Assembly: GCA_002433485.1 (NCBI GenBank)
Contig: DJIF01000114.1
Span: forward strand, 1-17,489
Source of the DNA: Deltaproteobacteria bacterium UBA6601
GTDB taxonomy: Bacteria; Myxococcota_A; UBA796; UBA9615
Direction of reading: 5' to 3'
DNA length: 17,489 nt
The position numbers were made by a program, and so were the translations under genes. This document shows, in pieces, positions 6,077 through 13,335 of the stretch (position 1 is its first letter; every line of letters begins with the position of its first letter). A model generated the notes under the pieces. It was not told the DNA's origin. It worked only from the letters and a program-made list of their open reading frames with translations, and did not search any database.

Positions 6077-8329
6077 ATGCATCGCAAGGTCTGGTTCTTG
6101 TGCACCCTGCTGCTGTACGCCTGTGAAGAGCCTGGCGCGGCTCCCATCCCCGAGCCGGGGCTAGACCTCTGGGCTGAAGCAGCTCCGTGGGTTGCCTTGC
6201 AGCCCCACCCCTGTCCAATAGAGCAAGAACCGAGCGATGATCTTGTGGCAGATCTATTGGCCGAACTGGACCTGGATCGGTCCATCGGGATTCCCCGTAG
6301 TCGCTACGAGGAGTACGGCGGTCGAATTGCCGATGACCCTGCCCGCCTGGAGATCTTCCATGCCCTGCAGGAGGACTTTGACTCGATGGCCTGCCATGCA
6401 GGCAACCTTGCTTCTGGTGCGGACCAGGCATTGGAATCCGATCATCCTCTTGCCTCGGCGCTTGCCCACGGAGCTAGTCAGCTTGAGGTAGAGATTGTGG
6501 TCGGCGGCCCCTGGCCGGAGCTGAGCGGCGACCCCTTGATGGCTGCTCTCGATCGGCTGTGGGAGGCTGATGATTGGGAGGGTCGTGATGAGGCTGCGCT
6601 GGCCGCCGAGGAGCTTCCCGAGGCTCTCAAGCGGGCGATCTCTATCACCCTATTGGCCGCTGACGAGGCTGCAGAATTTCGCGATGCGGGCTTAGATGTC
6701 ATGGCCGATCGAAGCTACGACCGGAACTACTGGCGCGATGGCAGCAACAACCTGCTGATTTCGGAGTCTGGCGGAGTCAGTCCCGATTGGGAGCCGGCTG
6801 CGGGCCTCTTTGTCGGCTCGGACCAGGGCTCAGGGGTCCTGTACAGCGGTGCGGTGCGGCTGGCTCAGGGTCTTGATGAGGCCGATTGGAGTGCGGCGGC
6901 AGCGGTCGGGAATGACGCTACGCTACGTACCTTAACGCCACTGGGCTGGTTGATCGTCGGGGGCGCCGGCGATGACAGCTACGATGCCGAGGAAGATGGC
7001 GTGCTTGCTGAGGAGATCGTCCTGTTTGTGGAGCAGGGTGGTAACGACAGCTATCTCATCGCTGCTGGCGCCACCGTTTCAGAGGACCACCCGGTAGCGG
7101 TGCATGTCGATTTAGGCGGGGACGATAGCTACGGTTACAGAGAGCTTCCCTCGGCAGGCGATCTGGAAGGGCTGCTGCCCTCTGACCTGGCAGGTCGCCA
7201 TACTCCCGATGACTACTGGGGGCCTTATTCCCGTAGTCATGTAGCTCGTCAGGGTGCGGGGGTGCTCGGCTACGGGATGTTGCTGGATCTGGGAGGCGGG
7301 CAGGATGTTTACCGGTCCCTGCGCAAGTCGCAGGGCTTTGCCACCTTTGGCGTAGGGCTGCTCTTTGATGACGGTGGAGACGATAGCTATGAGGCGGAGA
7401 ACGGCGCGCAGGGCAGCGCAGTGGTGGGCCTGGCGCTGTTGATCGATAAGGATGGCGACGATCGTTATCGCGCCTTTGGTCATGCTCAGGGCTTCAGTTT
7501 TGTCAGCTCCTTCGCCGCCCTGATCGACAGCTATGGCGACGATCATTACGAGATGCCCGCTACTCCAGTGCTCTTTCACTCTCCCCAGCAGCCGGGCTCG
7601 GCCAATGCCTCTCTTGGCCAGGGGACCGCCTTCGGTTGGCGTCGTGATGCCACTGCCACCCACCTCGCCGGGGGTGTTGCCTTGCTGCGCGATCGTGCCG
7701 GAGATGATCGCTATGACGGCTCAGTCTTTGTGCAGGGAGTTGCCTATTGGATGGGTCTGGGGATTCTTGCTGATGCTGAGGGAGACGACCGCTACAACGG
7801 CTTGTTCTATTCCCAGGGCGCCAGCGCTCATTTTGCTAACGCCGTGTTCCTCGAGGGAGCTGGAAACGACCACTACAATGCCGATCGGCCAGCTGTACAT
7901 AGCTCCATTGGGCTGGCTCATGATTATTCGGTGACGGTCTTTGTGGAGGATGGTGGTGACGACCGGTACTACGGTACTGACCGAAGCATTGGGGCCAGCA
8001 AGTGCCATGGACTCTCATTGATGGTCGACAATGGCGGAGATGACCACTACCAGACAAACCACGATCGTTCGATTGGCTGGGCTACCGATTACGACGGTTC
8101 GGAGAATAGCTGCGGGAATTCATTCACCATCCCCACTTATGGTTTCTTCGTTGATGCGGCAGGCTCCGACACCTACATCAAGCCTGATGTGACCGGCTAT
8201 GGCGACAATTCACTGTGGCTGCCAGATGATCCGGTTGACCCAACCGCCCGGGAATACATGGGTGGACTCGATGCTCAAGCCGGGGCCACCTGGCAGTGGG
8301 CTTATGGCGCCGTTCATGAGAGCCGCTGA
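6077..8329 (+). CDS. Large repeat lipoprotein with about 13 GDDxY repeats
   Basis: 750 residues from the ATG at 6077, which follows a strong AGGGAGGT Shine-Dalgarno (6065-6072); the longer GTG-started frame is not needed. A short hydrophobic N-terminus ends in LLLYAC (Cys16), an acceptable lipobox. Residues 20-290 are an acidic, helix-rich N-terminal region of no recognised family. Residues 298-700 consist of degenerate repeats of about 26-27 residues centred on G-[DN]-D-x-Y, often followed by xxxxxxQGxxxxxGxGLLxD. Some units are expanded by loops of 20-40 residues. The Gly/Asp pattern recalls calcium-binding beta-roll or beta-solenoid repeats, but the strict RTX nonapeptide is absent. It lies divergent to the PNGase F-like gene and 121 nt before ppc. 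Likely an exposed, possibly Ca-binding scaffold or adhesin; function not known. Confidence 0.85.
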   Translation: MHRKVWFLCTLLLYACEEPGAAPIPEPGLDLWAEAAPWVALQPHPCPIEQEPSDDLVADLLAELDLDRSIGIPRSRYEEYGGRIADDPARLEIFHALQEDFDSMACHAGNLASGADQALESDHPLASALAHGASQLEVEIVVGGPWPELSGDPLMAALDRLWEADDWEGRDEAALAAEELPEALKRAISITLLAADEAAEFRDAGLDVMADRSYDRNYWRDGSNNLLISESGGVSPDWEPAAGLFVGSDQGSGVLYSGAVRLAQGLDEADWSAAAAVGNDATLRTLTPLGWLIVGGAGDDSYDAEEDGVLAEEIVLFVEQGGNDSYLIAAGATVSEDHPVAVHVDLGGDDSYGYRELPSAGDLEGLLPSDLAGRHTPDDYWGPYSRSHVARQGAGVLGYGMLLDLGGGQDVYRSLRKSQGFATFGVGLLFDDGGDDSYEAENGAQGSAVVGLALLIDKDGDDRYRAFGHAQGFSFVSSFAALIDSYGDDHYEMPATPVLFHSPQQPGSANASLGQGTAFGWRRDATATHLAGGVALLRDRAGDDRYDGSVFVQGVAYWMGLGILADAEGDDRYNGLFYSQGASAHFANAVFLEGAGNDHYNADRPAVHSSIGLAHDYSVTVFVEDGGDDRYYGTDRSIGASKCHGLSLMVDNGGDDHYQTNHDRSIGWATDYDGSENSCGNSFTIPTYGFFVDAAGSDTYIKPDVTGYGDNSLWLPDDPVDPTAREYMGGLDAQAGATWQWAYGAVHESR
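6968..8176 (+). repeat. Protein-level repeat array, G[DN]DxY units
   Basis: Units begin near 6968, then recur through 7376, 7454 and 7535 (78 and 81 bp apart, measured) to 8162. The encoded cores are GDDSY, GNDSY, GDDSY, a variant GQDVY, GDDSY, GDDRY, GDDHY, GDDRY, GDDRY, GNDHY, GDDRY, GDDHY and GSDTY. DNA identity between units is moderate, so this is an old, diverged array and not a recent tandem expansion. Confidence 0.8.
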
Positions 8330-8450
8330 AGTTGGCCTGCAGTCTTACCCAGGGGCCTTGCGCAGCACCGCATGCCTGTGGCGTTTCTGAGGGGGCACAG
8401 CAGGGTTACTATGTGGGCCCTGATTCGACCGCTACCCGAGAGGCAGTGAC

Positions 8451-11195
8451 ATGACCCCTTCCGACCCGCAGATGACGCGACATGCCCCACTCAGTGAGGA
8501 CATTCAGCTGCTTGGAGAGCTGTTGGGACAGGTCTTGATCGAGCAAGAAGGTCGCGAATTCTACAACCTGGTGGAGGAGGTTCGTGCCCTGGCCAAGGCC
8601 GGCAGAACCAAGACGACGGGCTCCCTCGGGCGGTTGCAGGCAATCATCGCGAAGCTGTCGGTGCCGGACATGCATCGGCTGGCGCGGGCCTTCTCCCACT
8701 TCCTGTCCCTGTCGAACATCGCTGAACAGCAACATAGAATCCGTCGGCGACGCCAGTACCAGGCCGATCTGAGTGTCTCTCCCCAGCGGGCCTCTATTGA
8801 CGAGAGCTTGCAGCTGCTACTGCGCAGTGGGGTCGACAAGGGCCGTATCCATGAGACCGTGAGTCAGCTCCGGGTGGAGCTGGTCATGACCGCCCACCCG
8901 ACCGAAGTTCGGCGGCGAACACAGCAACAGCAGCATCGACGCATCGCACTGCTGCTGCGCGCCCGCGATTTGCACGCCATGACCCCACGTGAGCTGGAGT
9001 TGAACCGTACTGAGCTGATGCGGGAGATCGCCGCCTGTTGGGCTACCGCCGAGGTCAGGCGGGAGCGACCTACTCCAGAAGATGAGGTCCGCGGTGGCCT
9101 TGCGGTCTTTGAGCAGGTGTTATGGACCGCCGTGCCTCGTTATTTACGGGAACTGAGCGCGGCGCTCGAGCAGCACTGCGGCCAACAACTCCCGCTGGGC
9201 GCGGCGCCCATTCGCTTCGGTTCCTGGATGGGGGGCGATCGAGACGGCAACCCCAATGTGACACCGCGGACCACTGCACACGCCTGTCTGCTTGCGCGGT
9301 GGATGGCTGCCGACCTCTATCACCGTGAGATCGGCCTGCTCAGGCAGGAACTGTCGATGAACGATTGCAGTGATGAGCTGCGCTGCCAGGTGGGTGATGC
9401 ATGGGAGCCGTACCGCACCCTCTTACAGCCGGTCCTGCAGCGCCTTTCGGCAACTCGGGATTCCCTTGCTCAGCAGCTCGAAGCTGAGCCTGAGAACGGT
9501 GCTCAAGGCGCGAAAATGGACCAGAGCTACAGCCAGGTCCAGGAACTGCGAGCCCCCTTGCTACTGTGCTGGAACTCTCTGCGAGAGACCCGCCAGGGGA
9601 GCATAGCGGCCGGCCGGCTCCTTGATATCCTTCGTCGTCTCGACTGCTTCGGGCTGAGCTTGTTCGAGTTGGATATCCGTCAGGAGTCCGATCGTCATAC
9701 TGAGGCGCTGGATTTCATCACCAGTCATCTGGCTCTGGGTTCTTATGGACAGTGGGACGAAGCGGGTCGCCAGGAGTTCTTACTGGAGCATCTGCAGGGT
9801 ACCGATGCCTTGATCCCCGCCAGCTTCTGGACCGGTGGGGTTGAGCTGCCCGCTGAGATCAGCGATGTCCTTGAGACCTTCGCGGTCATCGCCCAGCAGC
9901 CGCCGGGGGTGCTTGGTGCCTATGTGATCTCCATGGCCAGGAGCGCTTCGGATGTTCTTGCCGTTGAGTTGCTGCAGGAAGAGGCCCGCCGGGCCTTTGC
10001 AGCGGCCAGTCAGGGCGCGCCGCAGCGAGTGGTTCCGTTGTTTGAGACCCAGGCAGATCTGGATGCCGGTGGGGACGTAGTAAGGACCTTGCTGTCGCTT
10101 CCCTGGTTTCGTGATCGGGTCCGGAGCGCCCATGGCGATGAACTTGAGGTGATGCTTGGATATTCCGACTCGGCCAAGGATGCGGGCCGGCTCGCTGCCG
10201 CCTGGGCCCTGTACAAGTGCCAGGAGCAGTTGGTCGAGGCCGCTGCAGCCTTCGAGGTGCGACTGACGCTGTTCCACGGTCGCGGTGGATCGGTTGGTCG
10301 CGGCGGTGGGCCCATGCACGCCGCGATCCTGTGCCAGCCTCCCGGGTCCGTGCAAGGGAGTCTCCGGGTTACGGAGCAGGGCGAGGTCATTCGCGCCAAG
10401 TACGGTCGACCTGGAATTGCCGTGCGCACCATGGAGCTCACCACTACGGCTGTTCTAGAGGCGACCTTGCTGAGCTGGGATGGCGCCCAGCCGAAGTGGC
10501 GAGAACGAATGGAGCGCCTCAGTGATGCGTCGAAGACCACCTACCGCGAGGTGGTTCGCCACACCGACGAATTTGTGCGCTACTTCCGCTCGGCAACTCC
10601 CGAGCAAGAACTAAGCCTTCTTAATATTGGCAGTCGTCCAGCTCGCCGTCGGTCCGGCGGCGGAGTAGAGAGTCTCCGTGCGATTCCGTGGATCTTTGCA
10701 TGGACTCAGACCCGCTTGATGTTGCCCGCCTGGCTTGGGGTCGGTGCGGCGCTTGATCAGGAGATGCAGACCAGCGAAGGGCGCCAGGAGCTTGAGGAGT
10801 TGGCTTCAAACTGGCCCTTCTTCAGCTCGACGCTCGATCTGATCGAGATGGTCTTAGCAAAGGCCCTGCCGGACATCTCTGAGCGCTACGATCAGCGTCT
10901 TGTTCCCGAGGCTCTCCACCCCCTGGGCCAGTCTCTGCGGCAGCGCTATGCGACCGCATGTGAGCGCCTGCTCGAATTGCGCGGGCGCGAGCAATTGCTT
11001 GAAGCGAGCCCAGTGCTGCAGCGCTCGGTGCTGGTGCGGAATCCCTATGTGGATCCGCTCAACCTGCTGCAGGTCGAACTCCTCGCCCGTCTGCGGGACA
11101 GTGAAGGCCGCAGTGATGTCGAACAGCAGCAGGTAAAGGCTGCCCTGCTCATGACCTTCAACGGGATAGCAGCAGGCATGCGAAATACCGGCTAG
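8451..11195 (+). CDS. ppc: Phosphoenolpyruvate carboxylase
   Basis: 914 residues, close to the usual 880-950. The enzyme adds bicarbonate to phosphoenolpyruvate to form oxaloacetate, replenishing the TCA cycle in the cytoplasm. All signatures are present: VMTAHPTEVRRRT with the catalytic His at 149, SWMGGDRDGNPNVT, FELDIRQES, FHGRGGSVGRGGGP (His609, Arg611, Arg617) for PEP and carboxyphosphate binding, NIGSRPARR, IPWIFAWTQTR, and the C-terminal RNPYVDPLN ... MTFNGIAAGMRNTG. The terminal MRNTG matches the allosteric/active-site tail of bacterial enzymes. Shine-Dalgarno GAGAGG lies just before the ATG. It stands as its own unit: 121 nt separate it from the repeat lipoprotein and 75 nt from the next gene, both on the same strand. 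No sign of damage. Confidence 0.98.
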   Translation: MTPSDPQMTRHAPLSEDIQLLGELLGQVLIEQEGREFYNLVEEVRALAKAGRTKTTGSLGRLQAIIAKLSVPDMHRLARAFSHFLSLSNIAEQQHRIRRRRQYQADLSVSPQRASIDESLQLLLRSGVDKGRIHETVSQLRVELVMTAHPTEVRRRTQQQQHRRIALLLRARDLHAMTPRELELNRTELMREIAACWATAEVRRERPTPEDEVRGGLAVFEQVLWTAVPRYLRELSAALEQHCGQQLPLGAAPIRFGSWMGGDRDGNPNVTPRTTAHACLLARWMAADLYHREIGLLRQELSMNDCSDELRCQVGDAWEPYRTLLQPVLQRLSATRDSLAQQLEAEPENGAQGAKMDQSYSQVQELRAPLLLCWNSLRETRQGSIAAGRLLDILRRLDCFGLSLFELDIRQESDRHTEALDFITSHLALGSYGQWDEAGRQEFLLEHLQGTDALIPASFWTGGVELPAEISDVLETFAVIAQQPPGVLGAYVISMARSASDVLAVELLQEEARRAFAAASQGAPQRVVPLFETQADLDAGGDVVRTLLSLPWFRDRVRSAHGDELEVMLGYSDSAKDAGRLAAAWALYKCQEQLVEAAAAFEVRLTLFHGRGGSVGRGGGPMHAAILCQPPGSVQGSLRVTEQGEVIRAKYGRPGIAVRTMELTTTAVLEATLLSWDGAQPKWRERMERLSDASKTTYREVVRHTDEFVRYFRSATPEQELSLLNIGSRPARRRSGGGVESLRAIPWIFAWTQTRLMLPAWLGVGAALDQEMQTSEGRQELEELASNWPFFSSTLDLIEMVLAKALPDISERYDQRLVPEALHPLGQSLRQRYATACERLLELRGREQLLEASPVLQRSVLVRNPYVDPLNLLQVELLARLRDSEGRSDVEQQQVKAALLMTFNGIAAGMRNTG

Positions 11196-11270
11196 CGGCT
11201 CTTGCTGGGCCGTTGGCGTAACGAAAGAATCTTAGCTCATCGGCCCATGTGCCCTGCCTGAGGATGCGAC

Positions 11271-12536
11271 ATGATCTGGCGCCTGCTTGTTGTTTTCTGT
11301 CCTGGGATTTTCTTGCTGACGAGCATCGCTGCTGGCTGTGTCTCAGATGTTTCACAGACACCAGCCCGGGCACCCCTCCCAGGGGAGCTGCTTATCTCTC
11401 AGCTCTACACTTCCGGCGCCCTGCCTGCGGGCGGCACTGATCACTATTTCTCTGACCAGTTTGTGGAGCTGGTGAACGTTGCCTCTGTGCCACTTGATCT
11501 GTCGGGAGTACGTCTCGCAGATGTCTTTGGGAGTGCTGGGGAAATCAATCCTGGAATGGTCCCCGATAGCTTTCGAGATGAGCGTCCGGACGAAGTTGTG
11601 TTGTCTTCGGTCTGGGCTCTCCCCAATGGAACTCGCCTGGAGCCCAATCAGGTCCTTGTGATTGCTCATGATGGGGGAAACCATCGACCTTTTTCAGACC
11701 TCGACCTGTCAAGCGCCGACTTTGAAGCCTATGTGGAGTCCTCGCAGGGTGATGAGGACTACCCCACTGTGGCGAACCTGGAGTCTGTGGTCTTCAACGG
11801 GGGCCTGGACTGGCTCATGACGGTGTTTGGGCCAAGTGTTGTGCTGCTTGATGCGCTGAGTCCTCTCGATCAGCAGGCTGGACCTTTTGGACCTCTACCA
11901 GTGGTCTCGGTTGATGCTGTTCTGGACGGCATTGATACGCTGATGGACAGCGAGTCAGCTGCATTCAAGCGGCTGCCAGAGCTTGTTGATTCTGGCTTCG
12001 CCTGGGTAGAGGGCCCGTACACCGGGACTGCACTTCACCGACGGCGCGTTGATGGGCTTTGGCAAGACACCAACGACTCGTCCGTAGATTTTGCCGTGGG
12101 TGACCCACAGCCCACTCGACCGTTTGAAGCGGATGGGGTGTTTGGCGAGCCCTTTGTTCAGCTGGGTGGCGGGGCCTTCAGTTGGGAACCACGCGAGCCG
12201 GGTGAGGACATGGAGCTGGTTGCTGGATCTCAGGGTGGTTGGCATCTGGATGTCTCGTTGTGGTTCGGAGGCTTTGGTCCTGGTGGGGTCCAGCTCAGCT
12301 ATGAGGCGGTCGATGGCGCCGCTACCCGAGTGAGCTTTCCGACCCAGGCTGAGTTGTACGAAGCGAGCGTCGTGCCGGCTGACGAGGGTTGGTATCGCTT
12401 TGGTGATCGCATAGTGCTCGATATTCAAGCGCCTGAAGAGGTTCTGGGCGAAGAGCTCATCCTCCGGGTCACCGCGGCACTAGAGGAACAGACCTGGTCG
12501 GATGAGGTCCGCGTGCGGGTGGTTGACGCGGAGTAA
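11271..12536 (+). CDS. DUF4876-like lipoprotein with lamin-tail-like N-terminal part
   Basis: 421 residues. Signal sequence with lipobox IAAGC (Cys23). The body matches, by remembered motif order, DUF4876 lipoproteins known mainly from Bacteroidetes: GELLISQLYTSG, then a Tyr-Phe-x-Asp-Gln-Phe-Val-Glu-Leu-x-Asn block, NQVLVIAHDGGNHR, DLDLSSADFEAYV, and the signature YTGTALHRRRVDGL followed by LWQDTNDSSVDF. The 'FVELxN' block resembles lamin-tail domains, which display beta-sandwich surfaces for binding or anchoring. From about residue 290 there is an additional beta-rich C-terminal domain (FSWEPREPGEDMEL ... EEQTWSDEVRVRVV) that looks like an Ig-like module. GAGG about 7 nt before the ATG. No TonB receptor neighbour is visible in this window. 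Role unknown; surface-exposed or periplasmic binding is likely. Confidence 0.75.
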   Translation: MIWRLLVVFCPGIFLLTSIAAGCVSDVSQTPARAPLPGELLISQLYTSGALPAGGTDHYFSDQFVELVNVASVPLDLSGVRLADVFGSAGEINPGMVPDSFRDERPDEVVLSSVWALPNGTRLEPNQVLVIAHDGGNHRPFSDLDLSSADFEAYVESSQGDEDYPTVANLESVVFNGGLDWLMTVFGPSVVLLDALSPLDQQAGPFGPLPVVSVDAVLDGIDTLMDSESAAFKRLPELVDSGFAWVEGPYTGTALHRRRVDGLWQDTNDSSVDFAVGDPQPTRPFEADGVFGEPFVQLGGGAFSWEPREPGEDMELVAGSQGGWHLDVSLWFGGFGPGGVQLSYEAVDGAATRVSFPTQAELYEASVVPADEGWYRFGDRIVLDIQAPEEVLGEELILRVTAALEEQTWSDEVRVRVVDAE

Positions 12537-12551
12537 GCCAAACCCTGGCTT
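12535..12551 (+). terminator. Hairpin at the stop of the DUF4876-like gene
   Basis: AAGCCA-AACCC-TGGCTT forms a 6-bp stem with a 5-nt loop, overlapping the TAA stop and sitting between two convergent genes. No T-run follows on the plus strand, so it is a weak terminator candidate. Confidence 0.35.
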
Positions 12552-12583
12552 GAGCGGCGGATGAGGTCCGTTGAGCGGGTCGC

Positions 12584-12922
12584 TTACTTACGGTTCTTCT
12601 TGCGCGCTTTAGCTGCCCGTTTGGACTTCTTTCGAGCCTTGCTTTTGGCAGTGCTCCGGGCTTTGCGCTGGGCGACTTGGTTGCGGATTTGCCGCTCAAT
12701 AAGTCGGGACTGTCGCTCGGCCAGGCTCTCAGTGGCCTGCTCTTTGTCTTGGCTCGCAACTGCGAGCACGTAGCGGCAGCTTCACGTGCCGGGTCGGCAG
12801 TCCTCGGCGAGTGTGACAGTGCTGCCAATGCCTTGTGACTCTAGGTACTTCGAAGCACTCAGGATCGCTTCTTCAGCCCCCTCCTGAATCGGCGTCAGTT
12901 GATTCTCTTTACTGCTTGTCAT
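12584..12922 (-). CDS. Candidate selenoprotein with in-frame TGA (Sec47), basic C-terminal tail
   Basis: The frame runs from ATG (12922) to TAA (12586-12584) as 113 codons with one TGA at codon 47 (12784-12782). Before it: 46 residues ending LAEDCRPGT; after it, in the same frame: SCRYVLAVASQDKEQATESL, an Arg/Gln-rich helix, and a Lys/Arg tail (KARKKSKRAAKARKKNRK). Read through, the motif is CRPGT-U-SC, a UxC pair with a nearby Cys, as expected of a redox site. Three things favour selenocysteine over a stop: the frame continues for 65 codons with protein-like content, the downstream part has no Shine-Dalgarno of its own (only a GTG at 12769), and a hairpin of bacterial SECIS type lies 15-30 nt after the TGA. 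GAGGAG precedes the ATG by 11 nt. Not recognised as a known family. Alternatives: nonsense mutation in a pseudogene, or two small genes. No sel genes are in the window. Confidence 0.6.
12752..12767 (-). promoter_or_regulatory. Bacterial SECIS-like hairpin
   Basis: In the mRNA sense, GCUCGC-AGUU-GCGAGC is a perfect 6-bp GC-rich stem with a 4-nt loop, beginning 14 nt after the UGA; the loop begins 20 nt after it. This fits the published bacterial SECIS rules as I recall them: a small apical loop 16-37 nt after the UGA with a G among its first two bases (here A-G). In E. coli fdhF the GGUC loop begins 18 nt after its UGA, very nearly the same place. It would recruit SelB with Sec-tRNA to decode UGA 12784-12782. 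It lies wholly inside the coding frame. Confidence 0.6.
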
Positions 12923-12995
12923 GGTTCTAAAGGCTCCTCTTTTCGACGTTTATCAGCCAAGGGCTAACATTTCCACCATCAATGCTAGGTCGACT

Positions 12996-13016
12996 AAAAG
13001 CAATGTGGTTGCTTTT
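12996..13016. promoter_or_regulatory. Perfect palindrome in the divergent intergenic region, candidate operator
   Basis: AAAAGCAA-TGTGG-TTGCTTTT: two perfect 8-bp arms around 5 nt. It lies between the divergent selenoprotein candidate (start 12922) and the 83-residue gene (start 13084), 74 and 68 bp from the two starts. That near-central place and the AT-rich arms fit a dimeric repressor site (for example of the Fur/Zur or TetR type) better than an intrinsic terminator. The regulator is not identified. Confidence 0.45.
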
Positions 13017-13083
13017 GCGAGATTAGTTTATTAGCTCTTGGGGGCCATGCCTTCAAAGCTTCCTTGAGAATCCCGGAGATTTT

Positions 13084-13335
13084 ATGAAGCGCGCTTATCA
13101 TCGCTGTGTCTCCCGCATAAAGAGTGTTGCCGCGACCTCCCTTGAGTCTGTCATTGAGCCTGGCCACGAGCTGATGGTTGATGGCCTGGTCGCTGGATTC
13201 GCGAGCCCAGGCCTGAGAGCTTTGCATGGTTGGCAGCTGAGCCGGATCAACCTTGAACGTGACGTTGCTGCAGCTGCAGGGAACTCGATGCTGCTTCCCA
13301 GAGGTTCAGCTCAGTGTCCGTCGAACAAGCGATGA
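13084..13335 (+). CDS. Hypothetical 83-residue protein translationally coupled to COG0523 GTPase
   Basis: A GGAG Shine-Dalgarno sits 5 nt before the ATG, and the TGA stop overlaps the preferred ATG of the GTPase gene as ATGA (13332-13335), the classic arrangement for coupled translation. The sequence (MKRAYHRCVSRIKSV ..., IEPGHELMVDGLVAG, LRALHGWQLSRINLERD) has no recognised motif; it is slightly basic, with a possible amphipathic N-terminal helix, one Cys in each terminal part and three His, and no signal peptide. A frame on the opposite strand (12994-13227) overlaps but has no comparable start signals. Because COG0523 GTPases are metal chaperones, a small partner that helps sense or hand over metal is conceivable, but this is inference from position only. 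It may also be a non-conserved leader frame whose only role is to drive translation of the GTPase. Confidence 0.5.
   Translation: MKRAYHRCVSRIKSVAATSLESVIEPGHELMVDGLVAGFASPGLRALHGWQLSRINLERDVAAAAGNSMLLPRGSAQCPSNKR

Noticed and set aside
7112..7663. 183-codon minus-strand frame inside the GDDxY gene
   Set aside because: A shadow of the repeated codons on the plus strand; the plus frame has the lipobox, the Shine-Dalgarno and the repeat logic.
12499..12570. 13-bp direct repeat CGGATGAGGTCCG at 12499-12511 and 12558-12570
   Set aside because: The first copy is coding, and GATGAGGTCCG also occurs within ppc near 9080, so it looks like codon coincidence and not a target-site duplication.
12584..12769. 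Separate 61-residue basic protein starting at GTG 12769
   Set aside because: No ribosome-binding site before the GTG, and the same frame continues upstream across a single TGA to a well-placed ATG; better read as the second part of the selenoprotein candidate.
12994..13227. 77-residue minus-strand frame over the palindrome and the 83-residue gene
   Set aside because: It overlaps a plus-strand frame with a Shine-Dalgarno and ATGA coupling, and has no supporting start signal or motif.
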